The notes under the pieces: model-generated | What the model was told of the DNA's origin: nothing | The model's input: the letters and a program-made list of their open reading frames with translations, nothing else | The model's database searches: none | Assembly: GCA_963995505.1 (NCBI GenBank) | Contig: OZ023187.1 | Location: forward strand, 2,735,501 to 2,799,500 | Direction: 5' to 3' | DNA from: Hypericum androsaemum | Taxonomy: Eukaryota; Streptophyta; Magnoliopsida; Malpighiales; Hypericaceae | DNA length: 64,000 bases | In this document: positions 12,274-27,879 of the stretch, in pieces | Layout: every line of letters starts with the position of its first letter | How positions within the stretch are numbered: the first letter of the stretch is position 1 | Translations under genes and position numbers: made by a program

Positions 12274-12927
12274 AAGTGTTTCTCTAATTTCCTTTGGACA
12301 AAATTAGTATCGTCGAAATTAAGGTCAACCACTTTTGTACTATGGCATACAAGTTCAATTGCCAAAGGTCCATCCATGGATTTAGTCGTTTAATTCGGCC
12401 ACGTGGACATTGTTATGTCTGCCAATTTTGATTGGTCTAGTCGTCGTCAACTAACATGCCAGAGAAAGTCTGAAAGGAATCTTTGGCCAAGCCTATCTTG
12501 TTTCCCAAGAATACTAAATTTTAGTTAAATACAGTAATTGATAGACAAATTGAATATGTAAATTCCAAATATTTTAGAATGATAAAAAAATGCAATTTTT
12601 GTAAACTCGAACTAAGTTAACATAGAACAATTTTTGTAAACTTTGAACTCCGAAATTGATAATTATATTAGATAAAATTATGAGCTCAACCAAATAATTA
12701 AAATCAACACTTTTATAAAATATAGAAGTTGAAGATTTGAGCTTAGATGATAACAAATTTTACTTGCTAAAAAAATATTCGAAGTAAAAAAAGGTTTGTT
12801 ATTTTCTTTGACAAAACTTCATTTTAAACTCGAAATTCTTGTTAAACTAGAAATACATGAACAAACAAATATTTTTGATTAAAGTGTTATTCTAGTTCAG
12901 TTAAGATGCGTCTAGTTTCCAGCAAGC
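12274..12927. other. AT-rich intergenic sequence
   Basis: No gene, RNA or element is recognised between the LINE and the SINE-like unit. Confidence 0.5.
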
Positions 12928-13092
12928 AATTAGATCAGTTGGTGAGGGCGTTGTTCTAGTCCAACCCGGTTCAAATCTGAATTAGTTGATTTTATAATTA
13001 TGAATACCAGATAATTTAAAAAATGAAGTGTCGGGTTCAATTTAGTCGATACAATAATGTCCGAATACTAATAATAACCTAAAAAAACTACA
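12928..13092 (+). mobile_element. Probable tRNA-derived SINE
   Basis: Contains an A-box-like TTAGATCAGTTGGTGAGG (near 12929) and, about 35 bp on, a B-box-like GGTTCAAATCT (near 12969), the order and spacing of an internal RNA polymerase III promoter. It ends near an A-rich tract, CTAAAAAAACTAC (13080-13092). No clear target duplication was found, so the borders are approximate. Confidence 0.45.
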
Positions 13093-13166
13093 AATATGAG
13101 AAAAGCTTGTTATCTACTACTTAATCTACGAAGCTCAACATCACATCTCAAATATCTCCCCGAAAT

Positions 13167-13174
13167 TTATAAAT
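13167..13174 (+). promoter_or_regulatory. Candidate TATA box of the FtsH gene
   Basis: TTATAAAT lies about 30-40 bp before the start codon region at 13206, implying a very short 5'UTR. The call is tentative. Confidence 0.4.
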
Positions 13175-13205
13175 ACCTCTAAGCTTCAATTTTCCAACTC
13201 AAACG

Positions 13206-17179
<3,974 letters not shown>

Positions 17180-18930
17180 TGGGGTTGATATGTTGTTTGG
17201 ATGATGTATTTAGATTGATAAATTGTATCTTAATTAAAGAATTAACCAAGATTTTTGTACCTACATTCTTTTTAATAATAGTGGCATTCCAGTCACGTTT
17301 CTTGTACACTTGATCATTCTCATGCATCGACAAATTAGAGACCGGATGATTTCATGTATTCATAATCATACTCATAAACACGAGACTTTTAAAACTATAA
17401 AGAAGTATTTATCTCTTCAAGTGTAGAATCCAATTCGATCGCGTTCTTCTTGTATTGTAAGAGAAGTTGTCACTGATTGTCCTTACTCACAATTACATCG
17501 ACGTAGGAATGATTTCCACAGTCTAAAAGCCCGAGGTTTTGAGAGAGAATGTTTCTAAGAATTCGCAAGATCGCAAGATCTCACGAGTCACCAAGCATCC
17601 ACCGCGTCGGAGTGGTTACAAGATCGGAAAAGACGTCGGAACGAGAACCGGCCGATGACGAGAAGGATGAGGAGGGAGTGTGGTCTGTGGTGTAGAGAGA
17701 GTTAGGGGAAGAGAGAGAAACAAATAAAAAATGAATAAAAAAATTGGGGATTGGATGTCCCACTCAAATTGGGTTTTGTTCTTAATTCCCTGTTTTTCTT
17801 TTCCCTCTTTTCCAGAAGCCGAAGTTGAACGGAGGGAGAGCCCTAGTATTTCAAATACCGAATTAGATTTATTTAGAAAAGTCTTTTTTTAATTTAGGAA
17901 AAAATGCACCATAATATTTTGTGGTATCGTATTTTTTGTAATTGGGCTATCTGATTTACAAACCATCAAACATATCTAAATTATTTGAGTTTTTATCAAA
18001 CTACAATCTCGCTCAAGTTCGAACAACTTCCACTCCTAGCTAAATTGCTACATCATTAAAACGGTATTTTTTGTCACACGTGATGTAGCACTGTCTTAAA
18101 TAAAAATTGAAAAAACATTCATAAAAATATTGTATCCTCTCCCTCTTCTACCCTCCCTCCTCCATCCCCTCTCTCCTCCTCCACCACCAACAACAAAATT
18201 GCACTAGAATAAAAAAAAATCATCTTGAACCAAGAGTTACCACCCATGGGTTTGTCCCAAAATTGTGTCAAAAAATTTACCAAAATGGGGTCTTTTCGAA
18301 AAAATATGATATCACAGAGTACTAAAGCATACTTTTCTATTTAATTTATTTTGAATTTAAACACTTTCATTCATATATTTTTTTAAAATTTTTCTAAGCT
18401 ATTTAAGTTTTTTTTTTAATTTCTTATATTCAAAGTTGAACAATGTCGTTGTATCTATATAAGAATGACTCTCCCAAAAGTTTTTTTTAATGACGTTTGA
18501 GAAAATTATATTTTAAGATGATGTTTGAGACAATGAATTTATGACTTATGATTAAATTAATCAAAAAATTTATGTTAAGGATATATATCTTAGTTATTTC
18601 TATAATTTTATTTATTTGGTGACATCGTACAATCCGTGTTACGATCTATAATTTTTTCTAGTATACCTTAAATATCTCATCACGACCTTTGCTCAGTATG
18701 GTACAAGAAAATTCACCGCCGAATCGAAGGCGTGGACCATGCATTAGAGAGCATACATAACATCAAGGAAGCACTTCCACAACTCTGGGAAGCCACCGAG
18801 ACACAGGAGATGCAAGTGATAGCTTAGGTTTGGCTTATCGTCTACTTCTGGAACTTGTTCATGTAACGTATCAGTCCCGAACTTCCACCTCCCGTGCCGT
18901 GTGAACACAACGGGCCACAAATCTGGTATG
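17180..18930. other. Intergenic region, AT-rich, no gene recognised
   Basis: Begins with the FtsH 3'UTR. Around 17580-17830 the sequence is more GC-rich, but no convincing frame is present. A pyrimidine-rich patch of CTCC repeats lies at 18130-18185. Around 18690-18890 a plus-strand frame reads like a protein fragment (HNIKEALPQLWEATE), which I do not recognise; it is open for only about 50 codons and may be a gene relic. Confidence 0.4.
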
Positions 18931-19012
18931 AACATGTTGCTCTGATATCATATTGCAATTTTCATATTCAACCCAAAACTTTAAGACAATGAATAGGTAA
19001 ATCTTCAACGCT
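18931..19012 (-). repeat. TRIM relic (primer-binding site and partial LTR)
   Basis: GCTCTGATATCAT followed by ...CAACCCAAAACTTTAAGACAATG corresponds, with substitutions, to the primer-binding site and LTR of the intact TRIM at 56980-57351. Only this junction is preserved. Confidence 0.5.
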
Positions 19013-19314
19013 CATAAATTTCCGTGTGAGCATCATGTATATGTTGTTTTATGCTACTGATCAAGAGGCACACTGCATCTTCTTTCTTAAAATAAACACA
19101 GTTTGGTATAGAAATGGGACTTGATCATCTATAATTAAATGAGAAAATTTTAAACAAGTGAACCATATACATGATGCAACTGTATGTCCATGCGCAATTC
19201 CACATTTGATACTTCATATCTTTGACTCTACTTCCGACTGACAATGGAAACGAATACTTTGACTGATCTAATCTTGGACCTAGAGAAATATGATGCCATT
19301 ATACTAAGATGAAA
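19013..19314. other. Intergenic, 3' flank of UFD1
   Basis: Contains the presumed 3'UTR of the minus-strand UFD1 gene. Nothing else is recognised. Confidence 0.4.
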
Positions 19315-21324
19315 TCACTCTTTCAATGTATACTTCTTGCCCGTGAAGGCTTGAAACTTCGGCTCTTCTTCGGGTTTCTTGATCGACTCTTTCTGGCCGT
19401 TCTTCTCTGAAGTAGTCTGCGAGCGTAGAAAGCCAAAGACAGATGAGTTGCGACAGAAGATCGGTTGTTCAATTTCTTTCACATGAAGAAAAAAGAAGAA
19501 AAAAGAAGAAGTAGTAGCATACCTTAGAGGTTTGTCCTCGAGGCTCTTTAGCATTTGCACCAAACACGAGCTTCCCACAGACCTTCCGAGCAGCAGAGGA
19601 AGGCTTGGCACTGTCTCCGACTTTCTCAGACTCGGGTTGGTGCTGCCTTAGTACTGGTTCAGTAGTTGACGTAATAGGTCCAGTTGACGGCTTTCCATCT
19701 AAACGCCTTCCAGAGCCAGTAAAAGGATCAAACTTGGGTTTCTTTGCTGCTGGCTCATCTTCATCTAAAATAAGGATGTAAAGATATATTTTGGGTTAGG
19801 TCGCCACGTTTTAAATATTTTCAAAAACTCAGAAGTCAAGAGTCCAAGCAAATCATTTGAAGAGATGGTAAGAAGAAAACCTTCAGGAGCTGTCACGCTT
19901 GTTTGAGCACGGGGAACAGGTTTTTCAGGTTCTTTGTAATCAAGAGGTGGGGCAAAGTCCACCTCGCAATCCGTCTCGATAATGCTGACTGCAGAGGATG
20001 GTTTTGCTTCGACTATGTCGATATAGTACTTCTTGTTGTTATACGTAATTATTATCGTATCACCAGTTGTTAAGCAAGAATAGTTCCTCAATGATGTCTC
20101 CAATCTGCAAAGTAAACCGAAAAGTGGATAAGTACCTAGTTAAACTTGTAGGTCTCCGATTATCAATCTGAAGGCAACGGGAGGATATAACTAACACTGC
20201 TTTTGGGTTGGAGATGTCCAAGAAGTCTGTAGTGTGGGGCTGCAACTTCACATAAGTTCCTTTAGCCAGGCTGGTATTCCTCACTCGAACGATGTCTCCT
20301 TCTTGCAGAAGCATGTTCTCCATCATCTATAAAATTTGCAACAAACGACCTTTCAGTTCGGAATTACACAACAGTAAATCCGAGAGTTGCTGCAACGAGA
20401 TATAAGTAAAAAAATTCTCTGAGAAGGAAGATTGCAGAAGAAACATACCCAATATGGCATGTACACGATTCCCTCATCGGCAATGAACTCTAGAACCCCG
20501 CAATGAGTAAGACGGTCAACAGAAGGATTGCGTATTTGAAACAGCATTGGATACTCGATGTGCAAAGAAGCTGGAGACCAGAAACATTGTTAATACATCA
20601 GTTTTCAACTGACGGACAAAAACAGATGGTAATGTAAGGGCCATCTCTAGAATGTCAAAGAGAAAGATGGGAATAATAAGGAGTGTATGCTTACCAAGAC
20701 GATCAAGAGCAGAAGGAGGCATAATAACTGGAAGCAACAAATGTTAGAAATTAGTAAGTACAAAGTCCTTGTAATAAACAGAAGAAAAGGAGGGGCAGCG
20801 GAAAAGTGTTCACGGGCTTACTCTTATCCCCGTTCTCCAGATGTGGCTGCAAAGATTTAAAACAAATTAAACTCCAAGATATTACTCAAAACACTTCCAT
20901 TTTTCCAAAGTTGGCAATGGAGAGAAAATTGAAGCACTTGAAGTGTTGCTTTCTAACCTTGTCAAGAAAAGAGACAGGGTAGCACCGATAGTTCTGCTCG
21001 AATCCAGAAGTAACCAACTCGTTGGCCTGCAGCAAGCAAGCCAAACAACCGATCAGGCGATCACCGGAAACATCCATCCATTTTATACGACAACTCACAA
21101 CCAAACAAACAACTTAGATCACCCAATTTTTAACAACAAGATCAGTCCATCCAAACCCGGAAACAAAACATCCTCAACCATGAACTTAAAAAGGAAAAAA
21201 GAAGACCCGGAACTCGAAATCAGTTCCCAATCACTAGAGCCTATAATCAATAGAACACAATCCAATCACCAACAATCACATTGTCAAAGTAACTCAAAAA
21301 ACACACTAATCAGTAGCTTACCAT
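19315..21324 (-). CDS. UFD1: UFD1, ubiquitin fusion degradation protein 1 homologue
   Basis: Family role: with NPL4 it forms the ubiquitin-binding adaptor of the CDC48/p97 segregase, which extracts ubiquitylated proteins for proteasomal degradation (including ERAD). Nine coding segments on the minus strand join in frame: 21322-21324 (ATG only), 20958-21026, 20822-20846, 20695-20727, 20449-20570, 20196-20326, 19881-20104, 19523-19764 and 19315-19416. They encode 316 residues, the usual family length. Seen: [97 protein letters not shown]; the C-terminal GSGRRLDGK and [13 protein letters not shown]. The start is the weak point: I used an ATG that is the last codon of a first exon and is split from the rest by an intron. 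That exon could extend upstream in frame. Confidence 0.9.
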
Positions 21325-21854
21325 GTTTAAAACTTCGCCACCACCCCTCTTTCTAGGCAAGGAAACAAATATATCCACCTGAAAAAAAAAACCAAAATTC
21401 ACCACAAAATTAAACCAACAAAAACCAAATCAAACAACATCAAAAGAAAACACCAGGTACCCAATTGAAATCGCAACCCAAAGAACCACAACTTTCCAGC
21501 TGAATTCTAAAGATCACGTTTTTTGTTTTAAGATTGGAACTTTGGATCGGCACTCAAAAGAGGATCAAACCCAAGAAGCTAGGATGGATTTGGAGGCGTA
21601 AAGGGGTCACCTTTAAGGCGGTCTTTGGCTTGAGGCAGTGTTTTTTTTGGGGAGAGGAGAGAATCTTGTGTGTTTTATAGGTTATTTCGAAATAGGAAAA
21701 ATCTTTCCTCTTTAGTTGGGGTGGGGGATCCCAAAGTTACTGTTAGTTTTTCCTGAAGATAAAAGTTACTGTTATTTTTTCCTATTTAGGGTTCGGACTT
21801 TGAATTTTTTTTATTATATTTGTCAATTAAGATGAACGCAAATAACATTATAAA
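21325..21854. other. UFD1 5'UTR, 5'UTR intron and promoter
   Basis: On the minus strand a T-rich acceptor, TTTTTTTTCAG, near 21382 precedes the exon that carries the start codon. This suggests a leader intron, with transcription starting nearer 21600-21660. The first LTR of copia copy A begins at 21855. Confidence 0.4.
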
Positions 21855-22144
21855 TGTTAGAGATGTCGAGAAATTAAAGAGGAAACGATTTGTGGGCTTG
21901 TTTTCTATTCTATTCGGACTAATTTTTGGACTCCTAATTTGACCTAGATAGCTTACTTGATGTACAAATGTTTGTCTCTATATAAAGACATGTTACCCTA
22001 AGGTTTTGTATAGCTTTGTGACTCGGATCCATCAATAAAATTTCTCCTATCTCACCGTGGACGTAGGCACTAGGCCGAACCACGTTATCTCTTGTGTCCG
22101 TGTTCTTTGTGCGATCTTGTTCTCTAGTTGCTGAATTCATAACA
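21855..22144 (+). repeat. 5' LTR of copia copy A
   Basis: TG...CA borders, with an internal TATATAAAGACATG that serves as TATA region. The primer-binding site starts three bases after its end. Confidence 0.92.
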
Positions 22145-22158
22145 ATTGGTATCAAAGC

Positions 22159-23668
22159 TTGGGTTGGAGGATGACGGACAGCGCGAAATTTGCTCTTGTG
22201 AAGTTCGATGGTTCTTCGAACTTTGGGTTATGGCAAAGGCGTGTCAAGGATCTCCTCGTGCAACAAGGGATGGTCATCGCGCTCTCGGAGAAAAATTCCC
22301 AGAAGATGGAGGAGCAAGAGTGGAAGGAGATGGGGGCCAAGGCGGTGGCGACAATTCGCTTGTGCTTGGCGGATGATGTGATGTATCACGTGATGGATGA
22401 GGAGTCACCAGCTGAGGTAGGCAAGGTATATGTGTAAGTCTTTGTCGAACAAGCTTTATCTTAAGCAAAGATTGTACGGGCTCAAGATGAAGGAGGGCTC
22501 GGATTTGAGCCAACACATTAATGGTTTCAGTCAACTTATGAGCGACTTGAGAAAGGTTGATGTGAAGTTCGAGGAAGAAGACAAGGCATTGTTGCTGCTG
22601 AATTCTTTACCTGGCTCCTACGAAAATTTGGTTACAACACTAACTTGGGGGAAGGAGTCCCTGGTGTTGGAGGATATCACAAGTGCTCTGCTAGGGTTTC
22701 ATCAAAGAAGGAAAATTGGCGATGAACAAGAGGAAGGGCTAGTTGTGAGGGGTAGTCATGGTGATCATAGTGGGGCAAAAGACAGGAAGGGATCCAAGTC
22801 GTGGTCAAGGAGGTTCAAGGAAAATTGCTTCGAGTGCGGAGAAAAAGGGCACGTGAAGAAGGATTGTCCAAAAAGAACTCGGGATCGCGAGGAAAAAGGA
22901 TCAGGTTCCGTGAATATGGCCTCACATTCGGACGGGCCAGATGGTGATCTTCTTTATGTTTTGTCAAGTCCAAAGCATTCTGATTCCTGGATTTTGGATA
23001 GCGCTTGCTCTTTCCACATGACGCCCAAGAGAGGGTGGTTCGACACCTACAAGTTCGTTGATTCAGGTATGGTGACTATGAGTGATGATTCTACTTGCAG
23101 AATTATTGGCATAGGTGATATCCAAATTAAGATGTGGGATGGTGTTGAGAGAAAATTGTGTGGGGTTAGGCATGTTTCGAAGTTGGAGAGGAATTTGATC
23201 TCGTTAGAAGCCTTGGATTATAGTGGGTACAACTATAATATTGTAGGCGGGCTAATGGAGGTGGAAAAGGATGCTGTGGTGGTGATGAAGGGTGAAAGGA
23301 ATGCTAGGAACACCTATAGGTTAGTGGGAAACACGGTTGTAGGTGGAGTCACATCGTTGGGTTCCGATAGAGGAGAGAAAAGCTCTTGTGTGATGGAGCG
23401 AAAGCTTGACATGAATGGTTTGAGTGGAGTTGGGATTCGCGGAGATAAAGTTAGCAAGTTCCTGCTATGGTTGTCTAAAGAGACGTGCACGTCAAAGGTG
23501 TTGGGTAGGTTTTGCATGGGGAATGCGAAGCCGTTGGTAGCACCACGGGCGAATCGGGTATCTCACTCAAGGCCGAACGGTGGAGTTCGTGGCATGTCGA
23601 GGGTTCTACTTGGTAGAACAAAAGGTTGCCATTTGTATGCTATGGCATGTAGCATTGGTATGAGGTAA
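22159..23668 (+). pseudogene. gag-protease frame of copia copy A, frameshifted
   Basis: The first frame (22159-22437) encodes the start of a copia Gag (KFDGSSNFGLWQRRVKDLL...). A small deletion near 22410-22425, relative to copy B, breaks it. The second frame (22430-23668) carries the rest of Gag, a CCHC zinc knuckle CFECGEKGHVKKDC, and the protease region WILDSACSFHMTPKRGWFDTY, then pre-integrase-like sequence. The knuckle is intact here but has lost its first Cys in copy B. No integrase follows. It cannot make a full Gag-protease as it stands. Confidence 0.85.
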
Positions 23669-24055
23669 GAAGGTCCAGCGGAGAAGCAGTTCGAGGTTGT
23701 GGAGCATGGGGCTGACCGAAAAATAGAGGACGCGTCTATTGGTCGCAAAGTTGCTTCAGCAAGTGGACTTGCTAGTTGGGGTTCAATGGAGATTGGAGAG
23801 AATAGGCCAAGCAAGCTCGAAAGCTCGAGCTTGAGGGCTGACTCCATGTGATTGAACGGAAAAAGGTGGTGAGAAAGTTGAGAAGGTATTATTGATGGCG
23901 GTGTATCTATGGTCAATGTTGCTGGTAGAGTCGGTTTAGTTTCTCAGGTTCTCATGGTTCTTCATGTGGCAGTATTTTATCAAGATGGAGTTTGTTGAAG
24001 TTCGGATGGAGCTTCATGGTTCGTCCACATGATGATTTCTCGCCAAGGTGGAGAT

Positions 24056-24345
24056 TGTTAGAGATGTCGAGAAATTAAAGAGGAAACGATTTGTGGGCTT
24101 GTTTCCTATTCTATTCGGACTAGCTTTTGGACTCCTAATTTGACCTAGATAGCTTACTTGATGTACAAGGGTTTGCCTCTATATAAAGACATGTTACCCT
24201 AAGGTTTTGTATAGCTTTGTGACTCGGATCCATCAATAAAATTTTTCCTTTCACACCGTGGACGTAGGCACTAGGCCGAACCACGTTATCTCTTGTGTCA
24301 GTGTTCTTTGTGCGATCTTGTTCTCTAGTTGCTGAATTCATAACA
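24056..24345 (+). repeat. 3' LTR of copia copy A
   Basis: Same borders and length as the 5' LTR, followed directly by the target duplication ATAAA. Confidence 0.92.
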
Positions 24346-25061
24346 ATAAAAAAGGTGAATGTTAATAACTTGTAAAAATGGTGAATGTAATATATAAAAG
24401 GGTTAATTTTTCAAAGGAGAAAGTTACCGAGTTATTTCATTGATGAATCTCAATTTAAGTCGTGTTAGAAAATTAAGTTATTTTAGAAGTTTTTCACATT
24501 ATGATATTATAATTTCATTAAACTCGTGTAACTGATTCCTAAAATTTGCATTGTACTAATACTATCTAATCAAGGAACACAAAACAAACAAACAAATAGA
24601 ATTTTTGAGTTACGAATATTAGAATTTCGTGGAGCACAATGGGGACCATTTTTGCTCTCATAAGACGTGCAATATGAATCATACTTCTCACATGGCACAT
24701 AAGTGGAAAAAAAGATTCTCTCCACACAACATATATAGTTTATATACACTCACATAGAGTATATAATATGAGTAACGTATGAATAATTCCAACCAGAATA
24801 GATAAAATGGTCAAACCATAAAAGATATATACGATTAGATTATGATGAAAATATGACAGACATATACGATTAGAGTAGAACAAATAAACGGTCAGAACAG
24901 AACACAATAGAAAAAATTTGAATAGCACAGAACACTCAGATTTCAAACAGAATGATCGAATTCCAAACACAAAACATACATTAATTCACAAAAAAAATTC
25001 CACCCGAACAGACTCATGAAAATCCAATATTATAGTAAGAAACAAATTGACTTACCTCGCG
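24346..25061. other. Spacer between the two copia copies, with one outlying tandem-repeat unit
   Basis: AT-rich. The stretch 24440-24560 is a diverged copy of the repeat unit that forms the array at 27.9-29.5 kb (shared ATTAAACTCGTGTAAC...CTAAAATTTGCATTGTAC). No gene is recognised. Confidence 0.6.
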
Positions 25062-25350
25062 TGTTATGAATTCAGCAACTAGAGAACAAAACGCGCAAAG
25101 AACACAGACACAAGAGATAACGTGGTTCGGCCTAGTGCCTACGTCCACGGTGAGAAAAGAGAACTTTTATTGATGGATCCGAGTCACAAAGCTATATAAA
25201 ACCTTAGGGTAACATGCCTTTATATAGAGGCAAACCCTTGTACATCAAGTAAGCTATCTAGGTCAAATTAGGAGTCCAAAAGCTAGTCCGAATAGAATAG
25301 GAAACAAGCCCACAAATCGTTTCCTCTTTAATTTCTCGACATCTCTAACA
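25062..25350 (-). repeat. 3' LTR of copia copy B
   Basis: Reads TGTTATGAATTC...CATCTCTAACA on the plus strand, the reverse complement of the copy A LTRs. Confidence 0.92.
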
Positions 25351-25739
25351 ATCTCTACCTTGGCGAGAAATCATCCTGTGGACGAACCATGAAGCTCCAT
25401 CCGAACTTCAACAAACTCCATCTTGATGAAATACCGCCACACGAAGAACCATGAGAACCTGAGAAACCAAACAGACTCTACCAGCTCCACCTTGACCATA
25501 GATACACCGCCATTAATAATACCATCTCAACTTTCTCACCACCTTTTTCCGTTCAATCACATGGAGTCAGTCCTCAAGCTCGAGCTTCCGAGCTTGCTTG
25601 GCCTATTCCCTCCAATCTCCATTGAACCCCAACTAGCAAGTCCACTTGCTGAAGCAACCTTGCGACCAATAGACGCGTCCTCTATTTTTCGGTCAGCCCC
25701 ATGCTCCACAATCTCGAACTGCTTCTCCGCTGGACCTTC

Positions 25740-27364
25740 TTACCTCATACCAATGCTACATGCCATAGCATACAAAGGGCAACCTTTTGTTCTACCAAGT
25801 AGAACCCTCGACATGCCACGAACTCCACCGTTCGGCCTTGAGTGAGATACCCGATTCGCCCGTGGTGCTACTAACGGCTTCGCATTCCCCATGCAAAACC
25901 TACCCAACACCTTTGACGTGCACGTCTCTTTAGACAACCATAGCGGGAACTTGCTAACTTTGTCTCTGCGAATTCCAACTCCACTCAAACCATTCATGTC
26001 AGGCTTTCGCTCCATCACACAAGAGCTTTTCTCCCCTCTATCAGAACCCAACGATGTGACTCCACCTACAATCGTGTTCCCCACTAACCTATAGGTGTTC
26101 CTAGCATTCCTTTCACCCTTCATCACCACCACAGCATCATTCTCCACCTCCATTAGCCCGCCTACAATATTATAGTTGTACCCACTATAATCCAAGGCTC
26201 CTAACGAGATCAAATTCCTCTCTAACTTCGGAACATGGCTAACCCCACACAATTTTCTCTCAACACCATCCCACATCTTGATTTGGATATCACCTATGCC
26301 AGCAATTCTGTAAGTAGAACCATCATCCATAGTCACCATACCTGAATCAACGAACTTGTAGGTGTTGAACCACCCTCTCTTGGGCGTCATGTGGAAAGAG
26401 CAAGCGCTATCCAAAATCCAGGAATCAGAATGCTTTGGACTTGACAAAACAGAAAGAAGATCACCATCTGACCCGTCCGAATGTGAGGCCACATTCATGG
26501 AACCTGATCCTTTTTCCTCGCGATCCCGAGTTCTTTTTGGACAATCCTTCTTCACGTGCCCTTTTTCTCCGCACTTGAAGTAATTTCCCTTGAACCTCCT
26601 TGACCACGACTTGGATCCCTTCTTGTCTTTTGCCCTACTACGATCACCGTGGCTACCCCTCACAACTAGCCCTTCCGCTTGTTCATCGCCAATTTTTCTT
26701 CTTTGATGAAACCCTAGCAGAGAACTTGTGATATCTTCCAACACCAGGGACTCCTTCCCCCAAGTTAGAGTTGTAACCAAATTTTCGTAGGAGCCAGGTA
26801 AAGAATTTAGCAGCAACAATGCCTTGTCTTCTTCGTCGAACTTCACATCAACCTTTCTCTAGTCGCTCACAAGTTGACTGAAACTATTAATATGTTGGCT
26901 CAAATCCGAGCCCTCCTTCATCTTGAGCCCGTACAATCTTTGCTTAAGATAAAGCTTGTTCGACAAAGACTTAGACATATACATTGCCTCCAATTTCTTC
27001 CATACCTCAGCTGGTGACTCCTCATCCATGACGTGATACATCACATCATCCGCCAAGCACAAGCGAATTGTCGCCACCGCCTTGGCCCCCATCCCTTCCA
27101 CTATTGCTCCTCCATCTTCTCGGGCTTCTTCTCCGAGAGCGCGATGACCATCCCTTGTTGCACGAGGAGATCCTTGACACGCCTTTGCCATAACCCAAAA
27201 TTCGAAGAACCATCGAACTTCACAAGAGCAAACTTCGCGCCGTCCGTCATCCTCCAACCCAAGCTCTTGATACCAATTGTTATGAATTCAGCAACTAGAG
27301 AACAAAACGCGCAAAGAACACGGACACAAGAGATAACGTGATTCGGCCTAGTGCCTACGTCCAC
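25740..27364 (-). pseudogene. gag-protease frame of copia copy B, broken
   Basis: Read from 27364 down, the Gag start (KFDGSSNFGLWQRR...) is interrupted by a stop and frameshift near 27105. It resumes through ESPAEVWKKLEAMYM, then hits another in-frame stop near 26860. The long remaining frame (26846-25740) holds the knuckle region YFKCGEKGHVKKDC, with the first Cys changed to Tyr, and the protease region with DSACSFHM. The breaks differ from those of copy A, so the two decayed independently. Confidence 0.85.
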
Positions 27365-27559
27365 GGTGAGAAAAGAGAACTTTTATTGATGGATCCGACT
27401 CACAAAGCTATATAAAACCTTAGGGTAACATGCCTTTATATAGAGGCAAACTCTTGTACATCAAGTAAGCTATCTAGGTCAAATTAGTAGTCCAAAAACT
27501 AGTCCGAATAAAACAAGCCCACAAATCGTTTCCTCTTTAATTTCTCGACATCTCTAACA
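27278..27559 (-). repeat. 5' LTR of copia copy B
   Basis: Slightly shorter than its partner because of a small deletion in the CCTATTCTATTC region. Confidence 0.92.
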
Positions 27560-27821
27560 TCGCGATTATCAACTCCTCTCCCGACTCAACAATCAGCTCC
27601 GCTCCTTACAAATCCTATAAAATTCAGATTCCATTTTCACTTTTCTGTCACTAAAATATATAAACGAATTCTACAATAACGTTAAGGGAAACTTGCCCTC
27701 GCTTTTGGCTGTTGTCCTATTCCATCCCTGCCTCCTCCTTTGCTCGGTGTCGGAGTCTGTGTTTTCACCTAGTGAGTAAGGTCAGGGAAATCGTCATGTT
27801 GGGGAGAGGAAAAGGGCAGCC

Positions 27822-27870
27822 AACCTACTATTTATATAGACCGTAAAAAAAAACCTACTATTTATATAGA
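27822..27870 (+). mobile_element. Ultra-short A-tailed insertion with 19-bp direct repeats
   Basis: A 19-bp sequence, AACCTACTATTTATATAGA, occurs at 27822-27840 and again at 27852-27870. The 11 bases between are CCGT followed by A7. The flank length and A-tail fit a target-site duplication around an extremely truncated retro-insertion. Confidence 0.6.
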
Positions 27871-27879
27871 GTTTAAGTC

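Larger units (their letters stand above)
21855..24345 (+). mobile_element. Non-autonomous Ty1/copia element, copy A (complete, with target duplication)
   Basis: Two LTRs, 21855-22144 and 24056-24345, both TGTTAGAG...CATAACA and both 290 bp, are flanked by the 5-bp direct repeat ATAAA (21850-21854 and 24346-24350). A primer-binding site TGGTATCAAAGC at 22147-22158 resembles initiator tRNA-Met usage. A polypurine stretch, AAGGTGGAGAT, precedes the 3' LTR. The interior codes only for Gag and protease-like sequence; integrase, reverse transcriptase and RNase H are missing. Substitutions between the LTRs show it is not very recent. Confidence 0.92.
25062..27559 (-). mobile_element. Non-autonomous Ty1/copia element, copy B (complete, inverted)
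   Basis: Same family as copy A on the opposite strand. LTRs at 25062-25350 and 27278-27559 are flanked by the 5-bp direct repeat TCGCG (25057-25061 and 27560-27564). The primer-binding site lies next to the LTR at 27278. The different target duplications show that A and B are separate insertions, not an inverted duplication. It lacks the same integrase-RT-RNase H block as copy A. Confidence 0.92.

Noticed and set aside
18690..18930. Protein fragment HNIKEALPQLWEATE as a gene
   Set aside because: The open stretch is only about 50 codons with stops on both sides, and I do not recognise the family. Left as an unassigned relic.
21855..27559. One inverted duplication of a single copia element
   Set aside because: Each copy has its own, different 5-bp target duplication and its own mutations, so there were two insertions.
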